In this document: positions 1 through 7,282 of the stretch, piece by piece
Layout of the letters: every line of letters starts with the position of its first letter
Position numbering within the stretch: the first letter of the stretch is position 1
Source of the DNA: Ignavibacteriaceae bacterium
GTDB lineage: Bacteria > Bacteroidota > Ignavibacteria > Ignavibacteriales > Ignavibacteriaceae
NCBI GenBank assembly: GCA_013388525.1
Contig: JACAFA010000212.1
Location: forward strand, 1 to 39,833
DNA: 39,833 nucleotides
Reading direction: 5' to 3'
Made by a program: the position numbers and the translations under genes
The notes under the pieces: model-generated
The model's input: the letters and a program-made list of their open reading frames with translations, nothing else
Told to the model about the DNA's origin: nothing
The model's database searches: none

Positions 1-242
1 AATTTCTGGCAGTAAGTTCTGCTGGTAAGTGTGCTTGTTTTAAGAGAACATTTGTTTGGGTGCATAATGTCTCCCTTTTTTTACTTACAACTTAAGAAAT
101 TATTTTGAGAAAGACGAGAATGGAAAAGCTAAAAGTCAATATGAAAATCAATAACTTAAAAAACATAGTACAAATATTTTACTCTGCTGAATCTTTTCAA
201 TAAAAAACCTAAATTGCACCATCAAATTATATATCATAAGGA
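1..242. other. Left-edge intergenic region, possible gene end or start
   Basis: No gene can be assigned with confidence. On the minus strand an ATG at 65-63, preceded by GGGAG at suitable spacing, opens a frame that runs off the left edge after 21 codons (begins MHPNKCSLK). On the plus strand one frame is open from 3 to a TAA near 98 and could be the tail of an upstream gene. Neither peptide is recognisable. The stretch 100-236 is A/T rich and shows nothing else that I can name. Confidence 0.25.
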
Positions 243-248
243 TTGAAT

Positions 249-488
249 ATGAACCTCGATTGGACAGAATACATCAATCACACTTTAAATATTACAATGC
301 ACGAAAATTACGGTGCAACAAAGGATCCAAAGTCAGAACAACCTCTTTATGAAATTGTATTCAAAACAGGAAAACTTGTGGATGCTTTTGATGACGGTCT
401 GCTTCTCGAAACAGACAGGGAAGGTCAGGCAGTTGGAATATTTGTACCTTTTAGTTCAATCAAATGTGTTGAAATTTTTGATTTTTAA
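249..488 (+). CDS. Small hypothetical protein, possibly Sm/Hfq-like fold
   Basis: This encodes a 79-residue acidic protein. I chose the ATG at 249 over the in-frame TTG at 243 because AAGGA at 237-241 then has a normal 7-nt spacing. There is no signal peptide or membrane segment, so it is probably cytoplasmic. The second half alternates hydrophobic residues with turns (YEIVFKTGKLVDAFDDGLLL, then an IFVPFSSIKCVEIF strand pair), which recalls the G-x-L...F-D-x...L-L-E and Y-K-H-A-I-S-T-I pattern of Hfq/Sm beta-barrels. It lacks a clear KH-type Sm2 motif. The T9SS plug gene starts 13 nt downstream, so the two are likely cotranscribed. The fold is a guess; that it is a real gene is more secure, from its RBS and spacing. 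Confidence 0.6.
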   Translation: MNLDWTEYINHTLNITMHENYGATKDPKSEQPLYEIVFKTGKLVDAFDDGLLLETDREGQAVGIFVPFSSIKCVEIFDF

Positions 489-501
489 TTTCGGGGAAAA
501 G

Positions 502-1728
502 ATGAAACCTTTTGTTCTTATCCTGTCAATATTTTTAATCAATATAAATTTATATCCACAGGATTTTGTTGTTAAAAGTCTTAATGTTTATACTACAGAT
601 AATCTTACTTCACTACCTGTTTTAACCGGTGATAACAAGCTTGTAATTGAATTCGATGTTCAGGGAAGATTTATACCTAATATGAATATTGTTTTCAGGT
701 TTTGTGATATAGGCTGGACTCCAACAAAAAATATTTTTCTTCTTAACTCTCAATACAGCACGTATTACTTTTTGGATTTTGAAGAACTGCCCATTATGGT
801 TGTTGATGATGCACGTTATCATCATAAAAGTACTTATCCTGATGACAGGGATCAGGTTCAATTTCCTTTTTCAGGAAAATGGAGATTTTATCTGACTGAT
901 ACAGAAGATTCATCCATCGTATATGCAACCGGAAAGTTTTTTGTTGCAAGTGATAATGTTGAACTTGGTGTTCACCTTAAAAGGGATGAGTTGGAGGATC
1001 AATCATATTGGCCTGTTGAGCTTGCCAAAGCAATTAATGTCACAACTGATTTTTTCCTGCCGGATGATTTTCATCCTTCTTTCGTTGATAGAATTGAAAT
1101 AGTTGACGATCAGCGTCTTTACTATCCTGTAGTCATTGATCGCAAATCGAATACTCTTTACAGATTTTATAAATGGGATGCCAACCGGAGTTTTATCTTT
1201 ACTGCAAGAGATATTCCTGCAGGAAATGAATTTCGCCAGGTTGATATTCGTGATAATAATTTATTCAGCGGAAAGGATCTCAGAGCGCAGCTTGATGGAC
1301 TTGAGTACTCACGATTTTTTCTAAACCCGAAAAATAAAGATCTGAACGGCGGAAAAATTTATTCAAATTACAAAGATGAATTTTCAACTTATCATAATGT
1401 TACTTTCTCAATTCGTCCTCCTGAAGAAAATTTCAAAACTATTTTTCTGGTTGGTGCATTTAATGATTGGAAATTATCACTGGACTATAAATTGAAAGAA
1501 AGCGGAGGAATTCATTCGATTACCATTCCGCTTAAACGGGGAATATTCGATTATCAGTATGTTACTGCTGATGTAGAAAACGGAGAAATTATAAATCCTG
1601 ACTGGTTAATCCTGGAAGGCAATACCTGGCTGAACTCTAAAGAATTTGACGTCTTTCTTTATTATAATGAACAGGATAAAGGACCTTATGAGAGAATTAT
1701 CGGTTATAAACGGGTGAAATCGCAGTAG
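502..1728 (+). CDS. Type IX secretion system plug protein (DUF5103 family)
   Basis: This is a 408-residue secreted protein with a short signal peptide (MKPFVLILSIFLININLYPQ). It matches the DUF5103/T9SS plug family. In the type IX system this family is associated with the SprA translocon, where the plug occupies the outer-membrane channel when no PorV shuttle is bound. The N-terminal two thirds are beta-rich. Near residue 320 a second domain contains IFLVGAFNDW, the signature of an AMPK/CBM48-like E-set domain, as expected for the family. The ATG at 502 has GGGGAAAAG just upstream. The frame stays open to 313, but those upstream codons overlap the preceding gene out of frame and lack a signal peptide, so I reject the longer start. 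It fits the seven T9SS cargo genes elsewhere in the window. Confidence 0.85.
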   Translation: MKPFVLILSIFLININLYPQDFVVKSLNVYTTDNLTSLPVLTGDNKLVIEFDVQGRFIPNMNIVFRFCDIGWTPTKNIFLLNSQYSTYYFLDFEELPIMVVDDARYHHKSTYPDDRDQVQFPFSGKWRFYLTDTEDSSIVYATGKFFVASDNVELGVHLKRDELEDQSYWPVELAKAINVTTDFFLPDDFHPSFVDRIEIVDDQRLYYPVVIDRKSNTLYRFYKWDANRSFIFTARDIPAGNEFRQVDIRDNNLFSGKDLRAQLDGLEYSRFFLNPKNKDLNGGKIYSNYKDEFSTYHNVTFSIRPPEENFKTIFLVGAFNDWKLSLDYKLKESGGIHSITIPLKRGIFDYQYVTADVENGEIINPDWLILEGNTWLNSKEFDVFLYYNEQDKGPYERIIGYKRVKSQ

Positions 1729-1980
1729 AATTAAAAATTAAAAATTATAAAGTGGTTTTTAGTTTGCCTGCCTACCGTCAGGCAGGTTGGTTATTGGTTA
1801 TGGTTTTCTGGTTGGTAGATTTAGTTCATCAAGTATTCGTGTTTGATCAAAGCATAAATATTTATTAAGTGAGCCAGCGTAAACCATAAATTGTAACTCA
1901 GAATAACAATTACCACAATATGAGCAATAACTGTGAACTAAATAATTATAACAATCAACTAAAAACTAATAACTAAAAGA
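1729..1980. other. Intergenic gap with a short palindromic repeat
   Basis: This holds one clear hairpin, CCTGCCT-N6-AGGCAGG near 1770-1790, followed by an irregular TTGGTTATTGG-like stretch. The hairpin lacks a T-run and looks more like a scattered palindromic repeat than a terminator. No open frame with a ribosome binding site was seen. Confidence 0.5.
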
Positions 1981-2970
1981 ATGAACAAACTAAAAGTTGG
2001 TGTAATCGGAACAGGACATCTCGGTAAGCTTCACATTAAAATGTTCAAGTCAATTGAAAATTGTGAACTCGTTTGTATTTATGATGCAAATCCGGAACAA
2101 GCGAAAGTTGTAAGTGAAGAATTTGATGTCAAAAGTACATCCTCTCTTCAGGAGTTATTGAAACAAGTTGATGCGGTATCAATTGCTGCAACAACCACTG
2201 CACATTATGAGATTGCAAAAAAATGTTTTGAATCTAATGTCCACGTCTTCATTGAAAAACCAATCACAACTACAATCAAAGAGGCGGAAGAGCTTGTTGA
2301 AATTTCCGAAAAAAAAAATCTTAATTTGCAGGTTGGACACATTGAACGCTTTAACCCGGCTCTCGTCTCAATGGAAAAATATATTGATGAACCAAGATTT
2401 ATTCAGACAGACAGACTTGCACAATTTAATCCCCGCGGAACCGATGTAGCAGTTGTACTGGATTTAATGATTCACGATATTGATATTATTCTCAGCCTTG
2501 TTAAAAGTGATGTGGTTGATGTACAGGCAAATGGTGTTGCCGTTGTTTCTGATCATCTTGATATTGCAAATGCCCGGTTGCAATTTGCTAACGGTGCAGT
2601 TGCAAATGTTACCGCAAGCCGAATATCGCAGAAGAAACTCAGGAAGATGAGAATATTTCAGAAAGATAGTTACATTGCACTTGATTTTATAACAGGCGTA
2701 GCAGAATCATACAGATTACTCTCACCGGATGCACAGGTTGATCCAACACAAATTTCATTCGGGGATATCGGTGTAGGTGATAAAAGGAAGAAATTAGTTT
2801 ATGAGCAGCCTGAACAAAAAGAATTAAACGCACTTCAATACGAGTTGCAATTATTTGTTGATTCAGTCATAAATAAAACAAAGCCAGTCGTTTCCGGGAA
2901 TGATGGATTAAGAGCACTGAAAGTAGCTCAGATAATTATTCAGAAGATTGAAGGGCAGAGGATTGCATAA
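1981..2970 (+). CDS. Gfo/Idh/MocA family NAD(P)-dependent oxidoreductase
   Basis: This is a 329-residue cytoplasmic dehydrogenase. The N-terminal Rossmann fold has the dinucleotide motif GTGHLG at residues 10-15 after a KVGVIG strand. The family's EKP motif (VFIEKPITTT), whose lysine helps catalysis, is near residue 93, and GHIERFNPAL near residue 120 starts the C-terminal alpha/beta substrate domain. Length and motif order are normal. GHIERFNPA is typical of the subgroup often found with lipid A or nucleotide-sugar genes (UDP-sugar 3-dehydrogenases), but no such partner genes are adjacent, so the substrate cannot be assigned. The 250-nt gap upstream suggests it starts its own transcript. Confidence 0.85.
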   Translation: MNKLKVGVIGTGHLGKLHIKMFKSIENCELVCIYDANPEQAKVVSEEFDVKSTSSLQELLKQVDAVSIAATTTAHYEIAKKCFESNVHVFIEKPITTTIKEAEELVEISEKKNLNLQVGHIERFNPALVSMEKYIDEPRFIQTDRLAQFNPRGTDVAVVLDLMIHDIDIILSLVKSDVVDVQANGVAVVSDHLDIANARLQFANGAVANVTASRISQKKLRKMRIFQKDSYIALDFITGVAESYRLLSPDAQVDPTQISFGDIGVGDKRKKLVYEQPEQKELNALQYELQLFVDSVINKTKPVVSGNDGLRALKVAQIIIQKIEGQRIA

Positions 2971-3015
2971 TAGTTTTATTGTTAAATTGCTTTATTGTTG
3001 ATAGGCAAATATTAA

Positions 3016-3396
3016 ATGGACAATAAAAAGTATCTTAAGCTAAATGATATTGAAGCGTACAAAATTGCTTTTAATTTGAGTAATTATGTATGGGATATCG
3101 TTATCAAGTGGGACTATTTTCCGAAAATAACTTTAGGACAACAATTTGTCGAAGCTGTAGATTCCATTTCAGCAAACATTGCTGAAGGATTTGGGCGATA
3201 CTCTAAAAAAGATAAAATAAGATTTTATAGGATTAGTTATGGTTCATTATTTGAATCGCTTGACCACAATGAAAAAGCCAATAAGAGAAAACTATTGAGA
3301 AAAAATGAATATGATCATATTTTTTCAGAACTTCAAAAACTTCCCAAATCAATTCATCATCTCATCAATTATACACAAAACACACTAAGGCAATAA
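3016..3396 (+). CDS. Four-helix bundle protein (23S rRNA intervening-sequence family)
   Basis: This is a 126-residue, almost entirely helical protein without a signal peptide. The pattern DIEAYKIAFNLSNYVWDI, then SISANIAEGFGRYSKKDKIRFYRISYGSLFE, then LDHNEKANKRKLL, is the signature of the four helix bundle family first noted in insertions of 23S rRNA genes (TIGR02436-like). NIAEGFGR is the diagnostic stretch. The function is unknown; homologues form homopentamers in structural work. Here it lies between metabolic genes rather than in an rRNA operon. It starts 45 nt after the oxidoreductase and ends 37 nt before the lipoprotein gene, so it may be read through from upstream. Confidence 0.85.
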   Translation: MDNKKYLKLNDIEAYKIAFNLSNYVWDIVIKWDYFPKITLGQQFVEAVDSISANIAEGFGRYSKKDKIRFYRISYGSLFESLDHNEKANKRKLLRKNEYDHIFSELQKLPKSIHHLINYTQNTLRQ

Positions 3397-3433
3397 CAAT
3401 ACAGCAATACAACAATTAAACAATATAACAACA

Positions 3434-4039
3434 ATGAAAAAAATAATTTTACTATCAGTAACACTTTTATTTACAACATCCGGCTGCAGTGTTTATGAAA
3501 CTATGGTAAATCTTTCCCGGCTTAAATTCAAATTGGGAGCCGTGAATAATTTTACAATTAGTGAGATAAACTTTTCCAATAAAAAAAGTCTATCGGATTT
3601 TAATCCGGTTGAGCTTTTAAAACTTACAAGTGTTTTTTCTTCAGGCAAACTTCCGGCTTCTTTTACATTAAATGTTGAAGCAAAAAATCCGAATGACGGA
3701 ACCGGTGGTTATCCTAAAACTGATGCAACCTTGAAATCTTTTCCATGGCGTTTGGAGATTGATGAGGTAGAAACAATTTCCGGAAATATTGGTGCGCCGG
3801 TTTCTCTCCCCGGAACCGGTGAAATAACTAATATTCCATTAACTATTAATATTGACCTGATAGAATTCTTTGGTAATAAAGGTTTTGATAATCTGTTAAA
3901 TCTTGCACTTGCATTGGGTGGTCAGCAAGGTTCATCTGCTAAACTGAGCTTATATGCAACACCAACAGTTTCTTCACCATTGGGAGATATAAAGTATCCA
4001 AGTGAATTAAAAATTGTTGATCAAAGTTTTACTAATTAA
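3434..4039 (+). CDS. Lipoprotein, LEA14-like / uncharacterised
   Basis: This is a 201-residue protein with a lipoprotein signal: basic MKK, a hydrophobic core, and the lipobox-like TTSGC with the lipidated cysteine at residue 18. The mature part is beta-rich. Its LNVEAKNPND followed by alternating strands and PLTINIDLIEFFGNKGF resembles LEA type 2/WHy-like immunoglobulin-fold domains, in which strand residues precede an N-P motif. It should sit on the periplasmic side of a membrane. The role is unknown and no partner is obvious from context. The LEA-type resemblance is moderate; the lipoprotein call is more secure. Confidence 0.7.
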   Translation: MKKIILLSVTLLFTTSGCSVYETMVNLSRLKFKLGAVNNFTISEINFSNKKSLSDFNPVELLKLTSVFSSGKLPASFTLNVEAKNPNDGTGGYPKTDATLKSFPWRLEIDEVETISGNIGAPVSLPGTGEITNIPLTINIDLIEFFGNKGFDNLLNLALALGGQQGSSAKLSLYATPTVSSPLGDIKYPSELKIVDQSFTN

Positions 4040-4070
4040 ATATTCCGTGTTATTATGAAACCTTCTACTA

Positions 4071-4140
4071 TGTCATTCCCGTGAAAACGGGAATCCATTT
4101 AAAACTATCAAAGTGGATCCCCACTTTTGTGGGGATGACA
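4071..4140. repeat. 70-bp imperfect palindromic intergenic repeat
   Basis: The outer arms TGTCATTCCC (4071-4080) and GGGGATGACA (4131-4140) pair with one G-T wobble. Inside are two smaller hairpins, CCCGTgaaaACGGG and CCCCACttttGTGGGG. The structure therefore folds as two stem-loops closed by a common outer stem. Related GTCATTCC/GGAATGAC arms recur near 28245-28401 and 39665-39706, so it is one member of a dispersed family. It lies 40 nt upstream of the ROK kinase start. Confidence 0.75.
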
Positions 4141-4179
4141 GAATAACGTAGTTTCGTTTGAGAAGCAGAAAAATATTTT

Positions 4180-5142
4180 ATGACTAAAAAGAATAAATAC
4201 GCAATCGGTGTTGATTTAGGTGGTACCAGCATTAAGCTTGGTATCGTTACCAATACTGGCAGACTGATAAAGAGAATCTCGGTTCGGACTGAAGCTGAAA
4301 ACGGACCGAAGATAGTAATTGGAAACATAATTTCTGGGATCAACCAACTCAATGCTAAATCGAAATATAAGATCGATGGAATTGGTATAGGATGCCCCGG
4401 AGTTGTTACGCCTGGTAAAGGCATAGTTGAAAACCCGCCAAACCTTCCCGGCTGGAATAAAGTGAACATTGGAAAAATTATACTTAAGGAATTTCATAAG
4501 CCTGTCTTTGTTGATAACGATGCAAACGCAGCAGCAATCGGCGAACTCATTTTTGGGAGCGGGAAAAGCTACAGGTCATTTATTATGATTACACTTGGTA
4601 CTGGCGTTGGCGGCGGAATAGTAATAAATAAAAAAATCTATCACGGTGATTTTGGTGCTGCAGGAGAAATAGGTCACATCTCAATTGATTATAAAGGACC
4701 TAAATGCAATTGCGGATCATACGGCTGCATTGAAGCTTATGCAGGAAATCAATATTTACGGAACAGAGTCCGTCAACAGCTAAAAAAGCATCCTGAATCA
4801 AAATTATGGAAACTGATTAATAATGATCTTAGCAACGTATCACCACGTAACATACAGGCTGCAGCCGAATCTGGAGATGCATTTTCCAAATCGGTGATTG
4901 ACGAGCTTGGAGTTTACTTGGGTTCTGCCTTTGCTTCTTTGGTGAATGTACTTGATGTGAGTGTTTTTATCATCGGCGGAGGTATAGCAGGTTTTGGTAA
5001 GCCGCTCTTTGATTCAATCAAAAAAACAATTTCCAAAAGAGTTATGGCACCAATCAGACCTAGAGTAAGAGTTCTTCCGGCAAAACTGAAAAATGATGCT
5101 GGAATAAAAGGTGCTTCTGCTTTGGTTTTTCATCATAAGTAA
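4180..5142 (+). CDS. ROK family sugar kinase (glucokinase-like)
   Basis: This is a 320-residue cytoplasmic kinase expected to phosphorylate glucose or a related hexose with ATP. The N-terminal phosphate-binding motif DLGGTSIKLG is at residues 12-21. The catalytic region FVDNDANAAAIGE is near residue 110, and a second phosphate loop, LGTGVGGGI, is near 140. The ROK zinc site follows, with His in GEIGHI and cysteines C176, C178 and C183 in CNCGSYGC. The adenosine-binding IIGGG is near residue 265. Length and domain order are those of bacterial ROK glucokinases. N-acetylhexosamine or other sugar specificity cannot be excluded from sequence. Confidence 0.88.
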   Translation: MTKKNKYAIGVDLGGTSIKLGIVTNTGRLIKRISVRTEAENGPKIVIGNIISGINQLNAKSKYKIDGIGIGCPGVVTPGKGIVENPPNLPGWNKVNIGKIILKEFHKPVFVDNDANAAAIGELIFGSGKSYRSFIMITLGTGVGGGIVINKKIYHGDFGAAGEIGHISIDYKGPKCNCGSYGCIEAYAGNQYLRNRVRQQLKKHPESKLWKLINNDLSNVSPRNIQAAAESGDAFSKSVIDELGVYLGSAFASLVNVLDVSVFIIGGGIAGFGKPLFDSIKKTISKRVMAPIRPRVRVLPAKLKNDAGIKGASALVFHHK

Positions 5143-5214
5143 TTAACAAATTGAAATGGATTTTAATATTTAGCAACTTTTGATTTTTGAAAAACAATAA
5201 AATTAATTTTTGTC

Positions 5215-5245
5215 TTGTCTTATTAAAAACCATTTTCTAAGTTTC
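5215..5245 (+). promoter_or_regulatory. Predicted Bacteroidota-type promoter of T9SS cassette 1
   Basis: TTG at 5215-5217 and TAAGTTTC at 5238-5245 match the -33 TTG and -7 TAnnTTTG elements with a 20-nt spacer. The spacer is identical in length to that of the cassette 2 promoter at 30551-30582. A start near 5252 would give an untranslated leader of about 250 nt before the FG-GAP gene. Confidence 0.5.
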
Positions 5246-5295
5246 ATTTGAAATTAATTCGGGATAGATGCCTGATGAATATTTTTCTGGTTTAC

Positions 5296-5364
5296 CAACC
5301 GCTTAGGTTGGCACGATATTTAGCTCTCTCTCTCTCTGGAGGAGAACAAAATGAATTCTCCTCT
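5296..5364 (+). promoter_or_regulatory. Structured leader: two hairpins and a (CT)7 tract
   Basis: First comes the hairpin CCAACC-gctta-GGTTGG near 5296-5312. A (CT)7 microsatellite at 5324-5337 then abuts a strong Shine-Dalgarno, GGAGGAG (5338-5344). The bases GAGGAGAA (5339-5346) pair perfectly with TTCTCCTC (5356-5363), leaving the ATG at 5351 in a 9-nt loop. The structure would hide the ribosome binding site of the small leader ORF. The pairing is seen directly; the regulatory effect is inferred. Confidence 0.55.
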
Positions 5365-5452
5365 CACAAATCTTTTGTGCCATAATAATGTTCATCTCCT
5401 TTTCATAAAACTTTTCTTCTTCACAAATTTTTATCCAACCGGGTTTACATAG
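5351..5452 (+). CDS. Leader small ORF 1 (33 codons, ends YPTGFT)
   Basis: This is a 33-residue ORF starting MNSPLTNLLCHNN and ending in YPTGFT before TAG. It has the best Shine-Dalgarno in this region, GGAGGAG, 6 nt before the ATG. It lies in the leader of the FG-GAP gene, whose start is 49 nt beyond the stop. A shorter ORF in the same relative place upstream of the paralogous gene at 30898 also ends in YPTGFT-TAG, and the three base differences in the shared 26 nt are all synonymous. A GTTTAC-N9-GTAAAC hairpin at about 5443-5463 places the stop codon in its loop. It may be a leader peptide; function unknown. Confidence 0.55.
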   Translation: MNSPLTNLLCHNNVHLLFIKLFFFTNFYPTGFT

Positions 5453-5501
5453 CTTGAGTAAACTACGTTATCTCTTTTCTAAAATTAATTGAGAATAAAA
5501 A

Positions 5502-7238
5502 ATGTTGGATGAAATGTCGAAGATCCCGACCCTGTCGGGAAAAATAAAACTTGTTATAATATTAACCCTGCTTCCGGTCGTTTGGGTATTGGCACAGTCG
5601 AATTCAATAGAGGAATTGAAAAACAATCCAAACTACGAAGTAAAGATAGACGCAGACAGTGTCGCAGAATTTTACAACAAAAAAACAAACTTGCGTTGGA
5701 TGAAAAGCATAAAAGGATATAATGAAGCGGAAAACAAACGAGGAGCAGATTTAATAATTGAGTTGGATACAATAAACCTTGCTTATTGGGAAGACCTTTA
5801 CAGGCATTGGGGAGAACTGGATGCTGCTAACCCAACACTCGATGCAAAATATATTGTTGTTGATGCAAACAATAATGGAAAGAATGAAGCATACGTGATT
5901 CATACAAATGATACATCGTTTTTTAGTGCTAGTATTTATGAAAATACCATTGACTCATTATTTTCATTCGTCGAATCATTTTTGGATACTGTACTTCCAA
6001 TTTATGATATAAGTGATATTTCGAATGATGGACTCTTGGATATTGTTTGTTTGAATCCGAATAATAAGTTGCATTTCTTCAAGCAAACAACAAATACTTG
6101 TTATATAAACCAGCTTGGTTTCATCTATCAACCATTCCCTTGGGTTTATCAGCCAAATGATGTAACCTTTTATGACCTTGACAATGACGGTGTGCAGGAA
6201 ATAATCTATTATCTCGATGCTGGTTCAATTGATAGTGTTTGGGCAGTAAGCAACCACGTAGCAAGGTATAACCCTTACATAAATAATTATGAACTGATTT
6301 ATTACCACAGACCATCACCCAATTGGTTCACCTTTGGTTTTGCAACGGGAGACTTTGATAATGACGGGAAGAACAATTTCAGCACAGGCAGCATAGACGG
6401 AAATTATTTCATTTATGAATATGTTTCAGGAAATAATATTCAGGTTGAATATCAGATGCAACTTGAAACAGTAAATGCGTTTTTATCTGTGATGAGTGAA
6501 GATATGAATGGAAACGGGAAAAATGAGATATGGGTTGGAAGCGATTTCTCGAGCAGTCTTTATGGCGGAGTAACCAGAGCCTTTGTTCTTGAGCCAAAAG
6601 GTAGTGGAACATATCAGATTGTTTACCAGATAGACATTCGCGGTTTGTTCTCAGGAATCTACGGCAGAATAAGATATGTAGATGTTGATGGTGATGGAAC
6701 AAAGGAAATATTTTTGAACAACGGTTCTTTGGTATTCTGCTTTAAGTACAGCCCCCAGAAGAATTTCTATCTCGATTTTATTATAGACACCTGGGATTAC
6801 AGTCAATATGATTATGATGGAACTGATGTAGCTGATCTTGACTCAGACGGGATTGTTGAATTCATAATGCAGAAACACACTAATCCGGGTTATAACTATA
6901 AGTCTATATTCTTGAAAAGGGATAATATTGACGATGTAGAAGAGGATGACGTTATTCCTGAAGAATTCAATTTAATGCAGAATTACCCGAACCCATTCAA
7001 TCCATCAACAAAAATCAGGTTTTCTTTACCACAGGAAGCAAAAGTTAATATTAAAGTTTATAACATACTTGGAAAATAGATAACAGAACTCCTTAACAAT
7101 ACCCGCAGAAGCGGAGAATATGAAATAAGCTGGACCGGAACAGATTCAATTGGGAAATTAGTTCCTTCGGGAATTTATTTCATTACAATGACTGCTGATA
7201 AATACAGCAAAACAATTAAATCAATTTTAATTAAATAA
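5502..7238 (+). pseudogene. FG-GAP/VCBS repeat T9SS cargo protein, interrupted by TAG
   Basis: This would be a 578-residue secreted protein. A hydrophobic signal segment ends VVWVLAQ near residue 32. It is followed by at least six calcium-binding FG-GAP type loops ([54 protein letters not shown]), as in beta-propellers. The sorting domain begins [15 protein letters not shown] near residue 489. An in-frame TAG at 7077-7079 stops translation after 525 residues, inside the sorting domain. The same frame continues with ITELLNNTRRSGEYEISW to SILIK and a TAA at 7236. The paralogue at 30898 has Glu at the stop position, so GAG to TAG would explain it. The signal n-region is odd: codons 7-13 contain the palindrome CCCGAC-cct-GTCGGG. 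A product cut at 525 should not be exported by T9SS. Confidence 0.85.
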
Positions 7239-7282
7239 TCAGTCTTGGTGAATCTCCAAACTTTGACAAAAAGGAGTTAACA

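Noticed and set aside
313..501. N-terminal extension of the T9SS plug gene
   Set aside because: It overlaps the better-supported small gene out of frame, has no RBS, and would bury the signal peptide that begins at 502.
4068..4497. Minus-strand frames of 133 and 93 codons opposite the ROK kinase start
   Set aside because: They overlap the P-loop region of the kinase and the palindromic repeat, with no RBS and no recognisable product.
5924..6900. Calcium loops of the FG-GAP gene as dockerin domains
   Set aside because: The DxDxDG-like loops are spaced about 50-80 residues apart and followed by hydrophobic strands, as in FG-GAP blades, not paired 22-residue dockerin repeats.
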